Source: Podospora pseudoanserina (lineage: Eukaryota > Ascomycota > Sordariomycetes > Sordariales > Podosporaceae). From it: DNA of 64,000 nt. Positions 48,036 to 57,603 of the stretch are shown one piece after another (position 1 is the first letter of the stretch; every line of letters starts with the position of its first letter). The notes beneath the pieces were generated by a model, which searched no databases, was not told where the DNA came from, and saw nothing but the letters and a program-made list of their open reading frames with translations. A program made the position numbers and the translations under genes. The stretch spans positions 1,674,001 through 1,738,000 of the forward strand of contig NC_085925.1 in assembly GCF_035222485.1 (NCBI RefSeq), in the 5' to 3' direction.

Positions 48036-50349
48036 CTACCTGTAATCGGAGCAAAAGCTTATGGAGAGTTGTTTGGTGGATGGGTTCATGTCGTGGACGA
48101 GGTGCTTTAGGTCGTCGGGGCGTTCGAGGAAGGTGAGGAGCATGCCTGCTTCCATGTGCCTGTTTGTAAAAAGAAGGGGTTAATGAGGTGTGTGTGTAAG
48201 GGGGAGTGGGATAGGTAGGTAGGTATGTATGTACCAAGCTATGTGGCAGTGAAGAGCCCAGATACCGGGGTTGTCGGCCAGGAAGTGGATCACGACGTGG
48301 GAGAGGCCTGGGATGGTGAGGGTGTCGCGGCGCATGGGGTTGGGGAGGTTCCATGGTGTGTTGGGGTTTGTGCCACCGGAGAACTCGCCTGGGCCTCAGG
48401 CTACGATTTGGAAGGTGTGCCCGCTGTTTTTGGGGGTTAGTGATTTTGGGGTTAGTGATTTTGGTGTTTGGGCTGGGGGGAGGAAGGGGGGAAGTACTGG
48501 AGATGGAAAGGGTGCTCCATTATGTCGCGGCTGTTGATTGCTATCTGGACTGTCTTGTTTGGGTCGGGGAGGAAGAGGACTTGTTGGTTGAGGGGGAAGT
48601 TGTAGTTGTTGTAGCTGCCGGGGTCGGAGCCGGAGTCAAGGGTTTGGGGGAGGGATAGCCAGAGTTGGGCGCTGTGGGGGAGGGGGGAGTAGGAGGTCTG
48701 ATATTGCGTAGGTAGGTACCCAATTAGTCGTCCGTGAGCACTAGAGAAAAACGATGGAAGGAGGGACAACATATCCTGTTGATAAAGATCCTATTCACCG
48801 GCCCGGCTTGCTGAAACTGAAAGTTGATCTGGTGGGTGTTTCTCGAGGGGTGTGCCGTGTCTGGTGGGAAGGCGGCCATTTTGCGGATTGGGACGGGGAG
48901 GTTGAATGGGGGGTTGGTGCAGTTCTGTGGGATGTCCACCACCGGCTTTATGTTTTGTGGGAGGGATGAGTTGGGGTTTGGGGAGTAGGATAAGAGGGCT
49001 GTGCCTTGGTGGTTGACGCTTTCGAGTATTTCGCTCGTGTATGGGACATAAGGGAGGAAACACGATTTTGGTATGGTGGCTCTCATGACGAAAGATCCGG
49101 TGGTGGTGGAGTGAATTGGGGAGACGAGGACGGAGTACCGCTGACCGATGTTGAGATGGATTCCTGGAACGGTGATCGGCTCGACTTCTACCCCGTCGAT
49201 CTCGATGATGGTCAGGTAAGGGTGGGAGTCAATTGTGAAGTAGAGGTATGTGAAGGAGGAGTGGTTGATTAAGCGGAAGCGGGTGGTGGTGTTGGGCATG
49301 GGGGTGGTGAACTGCCTGCTGGAGGGTTCACAGATCGGGGGCATGAATGATGACCAGGTTGACGAGGTGAAGTTGCAGTTTGTGAAGACGGCGAGGCCGT
49401 TGATGAGAATGACGTCGGGAAGGGTTCGACGCCTGGCATTGACGGGGACCATGCTGAGGAGGGCTGGAGTTAGCTTTCCAATAGGTCCTCCCCGTAGGCG
49501 TGGAAGCTGCCTCCCATGAAAACTATTCTTTCTGCCGCGATGTCGACGTCAGGGGGCAGTCTCTCGTCTGGGTCGTGGACTACGATCGGTCCGTAGAGGC
49601 CGTCGGTGTATTGAACTTTGGAATGAGCGTGATACCAGAACGTGCCTCGCTGGTCGATGATTTCAAACTCGTATGTGAAGCTCTTGGCGGGTGGTATCGC
49701 ACACTGAGATATCCCTGCCACGCCATCCATCCAGGTGGTGTTTCGTTGATGGATCCCATGCCAGTTTATGGTCGTGCTTTCGTCCCAAATGAGATTGTTG
49801 ACCTTGACTCTCACAATGTCACCCGTGCTGACCTCGATAAGCGGCCCTGGACTTTGCCCATTGACGAGCACCATCTTCTTCCACACCCCTGACGGAGCCT
49901 CCCGCCTGCGAGTGACATCAAAACTCATATTCCCTCAGCCTCTGCTTCCCAGACTCGACCTTGAAACCGGTCTGCAAATTGAGTTCAGTGGTGTTCACCA
50001 GTTTATCCAGTGGTATAGAGCTTGATAGCTTCCACGCTGCTATGATGAATGCTATGATGAATGTCAGTAAGAAGACTAGAAATGCCCATACCAATACTTA
50101 TCCAACCTCTAACAGGATTCTCCGGCATATAAGTAGCCACGTCGCCGCTGCTGGTTGTTCCTCTCTCGATGTCGATAGTTCATGGCCGGGTGTTTGCAGC
50201 TTCGAGTACTCATCGGCATCATGTTTCTCGTCCTCCACTGAAGAAATCGAGTCCCTGCCGGCATAGTTCAAATTGCGGTCCTTTTCACTGTCGAAAATGA
50301 TATTGGAAGCGGAAGGGCGCAAAAGACTTTGAACATAGTTTCCCGACAT
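48036..50349 (-). pseudogene. membrane-anchored multicopper oxidase (laccase-like), decayed
   Basis: Minus-strand remnant of a host multicopper oxidase. An N-terminal cytosolic tail (MSGNYVQSLLRPSASNIIFD) is followed by a signal-anchor helix (VLVWAFLVFLLTFIIAFIIA) and three cupredoxin domains. Copper motifs seen: INWHGIHQ, WYHAHS, HPFHLHGH (rebuilt across an intron) and HCHIAWHMEAGM. I count three in-frame stops (TAA between tail and anchor near 50100; TAA after GEDLLES near 49471; TGA in QIVA-GPGEF near 48395, where Trp is usual) and one frameshift near 49430, between VEPFP and DVILING. The first copper motif also lacks its leading His (NWHG for HWHG). Introns are recognisable, with a 15-nt tandem repeat covering the branch site of one. 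The gene looks fairly recently lost, since most of the reading frame is still readable. It is in tandem with SRP68, 213 bp downstream of it. Confidence 0.8.
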
Positions 50350-50562
50350 GTTGAAACCAATCACCGGAGATCATAGCATTCACGAAAAACGGCTTGTCAA
50401 CTGGAAAGAAATGCCTTGTCAATTTCTCTTTGAAGAGACACATGGTCATGTTATTGTCATCATCTACCATCCCTAGGTCAGCGAGCGCGACGCGAGGAAT
50501 GCGCTCCCGTCCTGTGGCATTATCGTTCTATCAAAATCGCTAGGCCATGCATGTTCCTTAAA

Positions 50563-50664
50563 TCACCTTCCAAAACCAAACCAGCCCCTCTTCTGCGGCT
50601 TTGCTTCTGGTTCTGGCTCCTTCTTAGTCCCCTTGCTCTTATCCTGAACAGCAGCCGCTGGGCG

Positions 50665-50697
<33 letters not shown>

Positions 50698-52693
50698 GGC
50701 AGGATACTCGATGTAGTTCCACGCAACATCCAAAAACAGGGGCTTGACAGGGATAGGCTCAAGTTGAGGAGGATAAGTGACAATGTTGTTCAGATCGACA
50801 CCGCCTGTTGGGTAGTTGAAGAGCTGGGAAGACAGCGGTTTACCAGCGCCGCCGGTCTGCGAAGCACTCGCCGACTTGTTCAAGCTGTGAATCTCAACCA
50901 GAGCGCGGGACCGCTGAAGCTCCCCACCGAGAATGTCTCGGAGCAACCCAGCGTGTTGGCTCGTGACTTGAATGTTCCTTGGCGCTGGCTTGCCATCATC
51001 ACTGCCAGACAGAGCTGGAAGGGCGGCGGTACACTGATCGAGCGCATGCTTGACCAAGGCAAGTGCGTTGACGGTATTTCCAGCAATGGCATGAGATCTG
51101 GATATTGCGAGGCACCTTTGGGTTATGTTAGCTTTCATTGATAAATTGAACCGGCACTGGATACTCACTTAAGAGCGGTAAAGTATTGCGATGTGGCCTC
51201 GAGCTGAGCGGAAAGCTCCTGGTCGTTTGCAACACCAGGCAGCTCCTTGATAGACTCAACACTCTGAAGGATACCGTCGTACAACACGACCTTCTCCTTC
51301 AACTTGGCAATCTGTCTGCCAGGGGTGAGATCTCTGCCCTTTTGCTCGAGAGCCTCCTCGGCTTGCTCTTGCTCTTGCTCTTGCTTCTTCTTTTTCTTGC
51401 TAGGGGCACCAAAGTTCAACCGCGCTCCATCGTCCTGACCAATCAAGGCACGGTTGCGTCCAATGCGCCAGCTGATCATTTCGAAATTGACAGCAGTCCT
51501 GGTGATCTGGAGGCTCTGCATGCGAGAATCGCTCTGTGGGACACCCTCAGACTTGAGCTCATCGATGGCCTGCTTGGTAGCATCGACAGCATCCTGGCTT
51601 GTCACCAAGATATCATCATATGCCCCAGCAAGCTCTCTGGGAGCCAAGGACCCGGCTGACGACAGCTTGTCAGCCAGCTTTGCCTTTTCCGCACCCACCG
51701 CAGCCCAAGCAATAGCGATTGCAGCGTCCTCAATCTTGACCTCACGTCCACGCCAGGTGAGCGTTGCAGGAGCGCCTCCAGCTCCCTGCTTCGCATCCGC
51801 ATCACCGTGCTGCAAAACGGCGGGATTCTGTTTCTCAATGTGCGCCGCGAGCTCTGGGCCAGCATGTTGGAAGTACTTTAGCGCAATTTCGGCAATGGGC
51901 TGCGTCCGTGGGATCTGGGCTTGGTAGGCAGCATACCGAATCGACGGGTCGATGGTTTCGGACAGGAGGTCTTTGAAGATGTCGTTTTTAGCCGAGGTAG
52001 AAAGCGCACTGTAGATGATACGGTCGACGGAGTAGCTCTTCAGGCAAGGCTCCCAGTGCTGTTTCTCAAATAGCGCAGCACCCCTGAGCAAAGCAGCATA
52101 TGCGCGGGCCTCGAGGATGTCGATAGAGCTCGCGCCGCTCGCGGTTTGGGTGAGAACTTCGGCCAGTTGTTCGGCAGTTCGAGCTCCCTTTTCCAGACGA
52201 GAAACAATATGCGACCGGGTCTTTCCACCAATGCCCTTCGTCTCAACCGAGTGCGCCGCCTTGACGGCCATGGCATCGGCCCATGTTCGTTCGGCTGTCA
52301 GAAGCTGGAGGTGGATATAGCTGACAGGCAATGGGAAGTTAGCAATGTAATGATCGCAGTTCAACATGGAGAGTCAATGGCATACTCATGGTCCTCGGCA
52401 ACCTGTTCAGCAGTGACCTGGTTCCTGGGGTGAAATGTGCCCCGTTTCTTGGTCGCAATGTTCAGCTTCTTGCGGCAGTTGAGTATCTTTTTGGAGAGCG
52501 AGGTATGGTAGGTAGAGTAGTCGCCGTAGAGAAGGGCCTTCTCCCGGTGGGAAACGACAAACTTGGTGATATCCATCCCGGCTGTCCCTGTCGTCGATGT
52601 CGCCGGTGTTGTGATTTGTGTTGAGGCTCTGGCCCAGGAGGTAACGGGTAACGGTGTTAGCACCGACACAGGAGTGGGGCTAATTTTTGACAT
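50563..52693 (-). CDS. srp68: signal recognition particle subunit SRP68
   Basis: Three exons inferred: 52693-52386, 52320-51169 and 51115-50563, giving 670 residues. After a Thr/Ser-rich leader the conserved RNA-binding region reads MDITKFVVSHREKALLYGDY and continues with LNCRKKLNIATKKRGTFHPR, then YIHLQLLTAERTWADAMAVK. A helical TPR-like middle follows (residues 170-480), and the C-terminus carries a run of 10 Gln and a basic GWFGFGR end. SRP68 with SRP72 binds the S-domain of SRP RNA and helps target secretory proteins to the ER. The start at 52693 is preferred, but an internal Met at MDITK is also plausible. It shares a 528-bp divergent promoter with the PPR-protein gene. The poly-Gln is an in-frame CAA-type microsatellite. 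Confidence 0.92.
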
Positions 52694-53221
52694 CGACTTG
52701 GGCTCCCACGCTGTGGATTTTAGTTTGTGCCCCGCAGTGTATGGCCCAAGCTCCCAATGGTAACAGCCCCGTACCGTACCGTATTTCGGGTGCTCCCCCA
52801 CTAGAAGCTTGCGCCGAACATCAGCCCAGTGAGTTGCTGCGTGCTCCACCCCAGTTGAAGATGGTTGACAGCGCCATCCAAATTTTTTGACGACTTTTTT
52901 GGAGAACGACGCCACATTCAAACACCCACCGTCCGTCCCTACCTCGATTCCAGCACCAGCTCTCTGTGCTGCGACCTCCCCGGCCCTCCAATTTGCAATT
53001 TTTCTTAGGACCAGTCCTGGGGATACGCCCTTCTCAACATGACGTATCGCGCAGGAGCGCAGTTTCTTCCTCACCACCACGAAGTATAGATACAACTGGT
53101 TTCGGCTTCGATTAACCCCCGACGAGCCCGAACAAGACGAACTGTTGGTTGTAGGGCTGTGGATGATGTGCTCAGACCCTCGTGGGGTTTTGGATCCGAG
53201 ACAGAGTTGACACCTGCGACG
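52694..53221. promoter_or_regulatory. divergent promoter of srp68 and the PPR gene
   Basis: 528 bp between the two chosen start codons. Open frames extend into it from both sides, so the true starts could lie a little further out; no motif is convincing. Confidence 0.5.
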
Positions 53222-56200
53222 ATGCTAGAGAGGGCGGCGACTACCCTCGAGCCGTGCAGCAGCCTCCAACGAATTCTCCCCTCCGCCAGACATTGCTTGC
53301 AGACCCGCCGCCAGCTCCATACGGCATTTTGGCAGCATGGAGCCTACGACTTTGAGCTTTTCGATGCGTGCCAGGCCATCCTGCGCGCTCCTCGGTCCGA
53401 ACCCGCCCCGACCCGACCTTCGTCCAGAAACAAGCAAACTCCGGAGCCCATAATGGCTTCGGTATTCTTGCTCGACTTCCTGTACCCGAGGGGTGCCGTG
53501 GCTATGCTGCGGAGGATGTATCCAGTCTTGCCGAAACGACTCGAACCAATAGCAAAGGTCCACCAACCATTTTCTCGGCTGTTCATGTCTTCATATCAGG
53601 ACCGAAATCAAGGGCCACCAAGCTCCCAGGTAGGCGCCCGAGGGCCGCCAGACCAGACGCAGACGCAGTATTACGAGGAGGATGGGGAGGCAAGGTTTCA
53701 GGCGCCGAGCTGGGAGGAAAATGATGCAGAGGTCTGGACTTTGGAAGACTACAAACGACTCCCAGCTGTCGAGCGACTGGAAGTTTTCATTGACAACAAA
53801 ACATTTCGCGGAAACTATGAGAGAATTTGGGAGACTTTCGCTGAGCTGAGTCCGGAAGTGCAGATGCACTTTCGACCAAAAGTCATTCGCGCATTGGCAA
53901 CCTCGGCCCGCCCCTTGGAAGCGTGGAGGGTTCAGGAGTTGTTTGCGGTGTATGATGTAGAGGAGTGGACAGAGGAGAATGTTTTGGCCCAGATACGAGC
54001 AGACCTCGTTACTGGAAACCTGACCTCGGCTCTTGCGGTTTTCAAGGCTGGGTTGGAGCTGCATGGCTATGGTCAACCGCTCGACTTGCTCGTTGCGTAT
54101 GGCATCTCGGCCAATAACTGGGACTTGGTGATGAAGGCTTGGAGAATGTACACTGAAGTTTTCACAACTGGTGTTGATGTGCCTGTTGCCTGGTTATCGC
54201 TGCCAGCCGAGCCCGCCATGAGTGGTGGGACCAAGGTCAACCGCTCAGGCGAGTTTTCTGCCGATCTACTAGCTGAAGCTCCCACAAACACGGTTCATCA
54301 GGGTGGTGATGTTCCCGCCTCAATGAGATCGGGTAGTGGGCAGTGGAACTACGTTTCTACACCCGCCGTGAAGTATACCCAGCTATCCACGATATCAGAC
54401 TTGCCTGCTCGAATTCGACACCATTTTTCGAAGCTCTCCAAGGCACATCAAAAACTGCCCAAAGAACAACGGCCTTTGAGAGGGCTATTCCGGCATGTGG
54501 CGAGGAACTCATTGCATCTATTTCAGCCTACAGTTGCCGAGTTGATTCTGGATCATGCTGCGGATTCAGCCTCCTACGAAGCGTACATCGTCCATCTCGC
54601 AGAGCAAGGCCGGGTGAAAGAGGCCGAGCAGCAGTACATGAGATATAGATCTCTGAAAGATTTGAAACCACGGGCCGCCGTCTTGCATGCCATAGTGCCC
54701 GCCTATTACCCCGACCATGTGCAAGGCATGGAACGTTTGCGCGAGGATTGGTACCGGGGCTATCCCCACCCAGATGAAGTGGCATACAAAAAGTTCCTCA
54801 CATACTACGCCAAGAGGGGCGATCTAAGGTCTTTTCTGAGCATGACCAAGGAATATGAGGAGCACTACGATCCCAATCTCCAAAAAGACCCCATGTATGT
54901 TCGGACACTCATGCATGCCCATGCGGTACGTGGAGACCCCGATTCTGCTCGGCTCGTCATGGAGGATGCTGCCGAGACTTTGGGCTATCAGCCTGGTCGC
55001 ATGGAGCAGAATATCTTGTTGAAGGCTTACTACAATGAGGGTGACTACGATGCCGCTCTCGATCTCTTCTCACGCATGTGGGAGATGAACAATGTGGATC
55101 AGTACGCTCTGACGACGGTGATGAAGAACGCCGGCTGGAGAGGTGATCTTTCCTTCGTTCTCGAGCTTTTCGCAATGGCCAAGGAACGCAACATCCCCTT
55201 CTCGCTTACCATGATGACCTGCTTGGTTGAGGCCTATTGTAAAAACGATCGTTATAGCGAGGCCGAAAACCTTGCTATCGACATCACAAAGGAGAACAAG
55301 CTCGAAGGGGACTATGTTCACATGTGGAACTTGCTCATCCGTTTCAACGCCAAACGTCGAGATTTGTCGGCCGTCAACCGCCTTTTGGGGGCCATGTCAC
55401 AGCGAAATGTCACGTACAACCAAGACACATACAGCGGCCTTCTCCTGACTCTTCTCTACTGCCGCCAAGCACACCACGCCATGCATCTGCTCCACGTTGC
55501 CCGGACGCAGAGTGGCTTCGAACCGACTGCTCACCACTACACGCTTCTCATTGCCGCCTTCATGTACAGTGGCGAACCGATCATGGCGCAAAAGATTCTC
55601 AAGATGATGAAGGACATGAACTTTCCCCAGTCAGCCAAGCTCATGGCAACTGCCATCAGCGTCCTCAGCAGATACGAGGATATCCCACCAGCCTTGAGAC
55701 ACGAGAATGATGCCCGTGGCTATCTCAGAAGAGCACTGAATTACTTCTACCAGGTCCTCGACCTGGAGAGAAAGGGCTCTCCCGACGCGCGGCGTGACAT
55801 GATCAACATCTACTCCAAGATGACCTTTGTCCTGACCCAAATGCGGCGGTTCACCACCATCAAGGACATCATCGCCCTTCACAATGCGCGATGGCCGCGG
55901 CAGTCGACCTTGCAGAAAGTCCCGCTCAAGCTGCTCCACGACATCATGCTGGCAGACTTTCACGAGGGGAACTATGACCGACTGCAAGAGACGTGGGATA
56001 TCATCCTTGAGCGCACGGTCAAGCGCGGCATGTCGGTCATGGCTCAGGCGGGTCCGATGTCTCAGGAGGATCAAAAGGTCATGGTGGCGCAAAAGTATAG
56101 GTTGTGCGACCCCCTCAAGACGATGCAGAGGTTTTATCTCGAGAGTGAGGATGCTGATGGGCTTATCAACCTCATCGACACTGTCAGGGCGAAGGGGTTT

Positions 56201-56869
56201 GAGCTCGACAGCAAAAACTGGAATTACTACGTCCAGGGTCTTGCCAGGCTGAAGCGGTGGCGATTAGCCTTTTCGATTTGCGAGGATAGGTTGATGGGTC
56301 AGTGGCTTGGCTGGCAGACGGACAGGGCGGCGAATATGGAGATGTGGAAGCTACCTGTGGAGGTGAGGCGGTTGGCTAGCGATCCGAAGAGGCCGAGGCC
56401 GATTGCACACACGCTGTTTATTCTTGCGAAGGAGTATATGGACCTGGAGAAGATCACGCCCTGGTCGAATGATGCGTTGAGGGAGTTTAGGTTGATCAAG
56501 AAGAGCGCGCCGAGGGTGGTGCAGGCTATTACGAACATTGCGGCAGGGCATCCGTTGGAGAGGGAGATTTTTGGGGATGATGAGGGGTATAGGAGCCGGT
56601 TGAAGTATGTGCCTCCGCCTCTGGAGAGGAGGGGGAGGAGGAGGAGGGAGTTAGTCGGGGAGGAGGGGGAGGAGGAGATGAAGAAGAGGAAGGCGGAGGC
56701 GCAGAAGGCTGCGCTGGCGAGGCAGCAGGCCATGATTAGGAGGATGGCGGAACGGATTGCTGCTGAGCAGGTTGCTAAAGAGCAGGCTGGGGAGGTTGAG
56801 TGGGAGGAAAGAAATGGGGAGGAGGAGGAGGAGGAGGAGGAGGAGGAGGAGGGGGAGGATGAGTACTAA
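53222..56869 (+). CDS. mitochondrial pentatricopeptide-repeat protein (CYA5-like)
   Basis: Single exon; start at 53222 (MLERAATTLEPCSSLQRILP) gives 1215 residues with an Arg-rich, acid-poor leader suited to mitochondria; an upstream in-frame ATG at 53159 adds 21 less suitable residues. Helical PPR units are clear between about residues 450 and 1000, for example ILLKAYYNEGDYDAALDLFS, FSLTMMTCLVEAYCKNDRYS and HMWNLLIRFNAKRRDLSAVN. The C-terminus is a charged helix ending in a long Glu run. Family knowledge: fungal PPR proteins of this size bind mitochondrial mRNAs; Neurospora CYA-5 is needed for cox1 expression. The CYA5 link is my recollection from the N-terminal MLERA motif and size, not certain. 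The divergent partner is SRP68. Confidence 0.85.
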   Translation: MLERAATTLEPCSSLQRILPSARHCLQTRRQLHTAFWQHGAYDFELFDACQAILRAPRSEPAPTRPSSRNKQTPEPIMASVFLLDFLYPRGAVAMLRRMYPVLPKRLEPIAKVHQPFSRLFMSSYQDRNQGPPSSQVGARGPPDQTQTQYYEEDGEARFQAPSWEENDAEVWTLEDYKRLPAVERLEVFIDNKTFRGNYERIWETFAELSPEVQMHFRPKVIRALATSARPLEAWRVQELFAVYDVEEWTEENVLAQIRADLVTGNLTSALAVFKAGLELHGYGQPLDLLVAYGISANNWDLVMKAWRMYTEVFTTGVDVPVAWLSLPAEPAMSGGTKVNRSGEFSADLLAEAPTNTVHQGGDVPASMRSGSGQWNYVSTPAVKYTQLSTISDLPARIRHHFSKLSKAHQKLPKEQRPLRGLFRHVARNSLHLFQPTVAELILDHAADSASYEAYIVHLAEQGRVKEAEQQYMRYRSLKDLKPRAAVLHAIVPAYYPDHVQGMERLREDWYRGYPHPDEVAYKKFLTYYAKRGDLRSFLSMTKEYEEHYDPNLQKDPMYVRTLMHAHAVRGDPDSARLVMEDAAETLGYQPGRMEQNILLKAYYNEGDYDAALDLFSRMWEMNNVDQYALTTVMKNAGWRGDLSFVLELFAMAKERNIPFSLTMMTCLVEAYCKNDRYSEAENLAIDITKENKLEGDYVHMWNLLIRFNAKRRDLSAVNRLLGAMSQRNVTYNQDTYSGLLLTLLYCRQAHHAMHLLHVARTQSGFEPTAHHYTLLIAAFMYSGEPIMAQKILKMMKDMNFPQSAKLMATAISVLSRYEDIPPALRHENDARGYLRRALNYFYQVLDLERKGSPDARRDMINIYSKMTFVLTQMRRFTTIKDIIALHNARWPRQSTLQKVPLKLLHDIMLADFHEGNYDRLQETWDIILERTVKRGMSVMAQAGPMSQEDQKVMVAQKYRLCDPLKTMQRFYLESEDADGLINLIDTVRAKGFELDSKNWNYYVQGLARLKRWRLAFSICEDRLMGQWLGWQTDRAANMEMWKLPVEVRRLASDPKRPRPIAHTLFILAKEYMDLEKITPWSNDALREFRLIKKSAPRVVQAITNIAAGHPLEREIFGDDEGYRSRLKYVPPPLERRGRRRRELVGEEGEEEMKKRKAEAQKAALARQQAMIRRMAERIAAEQVAKEQAGEVEWEERNGEEEEEEEEEEEGEDEY

Positions 56870-57603
56870 AATGGGTGGTGTATGATATGGATGGGAGGGG
56901 AGAGGTCTGTATACTATGTCTATATCTTGCATTTTGCACATATCCAAGAGAGGGCGGTGGGGCGTCTGCATGATGTTTATGGTTTTTTGAAGGTCGGTAT
57001 ATTCTTTTTTTGGTTATGATGGTGGGCTGGTACATGATGACTCTACTCGAAGAAGCTCTTGAACATGTAGACAAATCTCATAGAAGGAGGATAGGTAGGT
57101 ACATGGGCAGGTGAAAAATAAGACTTGAACATAGTAGTGGTGTAATTACCTGTATAAGCGTTTACTGCATTTTTGCCTGCCGGAATTATCCGGACTTTTT
57201 TGCAGAGTGGGTCATCACTTTATGCCACATTCAACCTGCTTTCTCTTCCCTGTCCGACCGCGTGCGTGGTTGATTGATGGCTGCGACTCGACGCGACAAG
57301 TGGTTGCTTGCCAAAAAAAGAAAAAGTAATTTGCTGGAGGGACATCGAACATTGACAACGACAACGACAACAACAACAACAACCACACGAGCGCAAGCAT
57401 TTTACCCAATTCTGAAGGGAGTGAATTTTCGGTCAGATTTTCGATTGAGCAAAAAATATTAATAGCATACACTTTTTTCCCCCCCGGAATACCTGGGCAA
57501 ACTATTCTCAGAACCAGAGCAAACAACCGACTACCACCACCGCTTGCGTAAAACCGAACCAGCAACACCACACCCACGGCGCAAACTCGGGATAGGAGAC
57601 ACG
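56870..57603. other. spacer upstream of the RBM26/27-like gene
   Basis: 734 bp holding the PPR 3' UTR and a promoter with an ACAACG/ACAACA short repeat near 57355-57383. No gene is seen. Confidence 0.55.
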
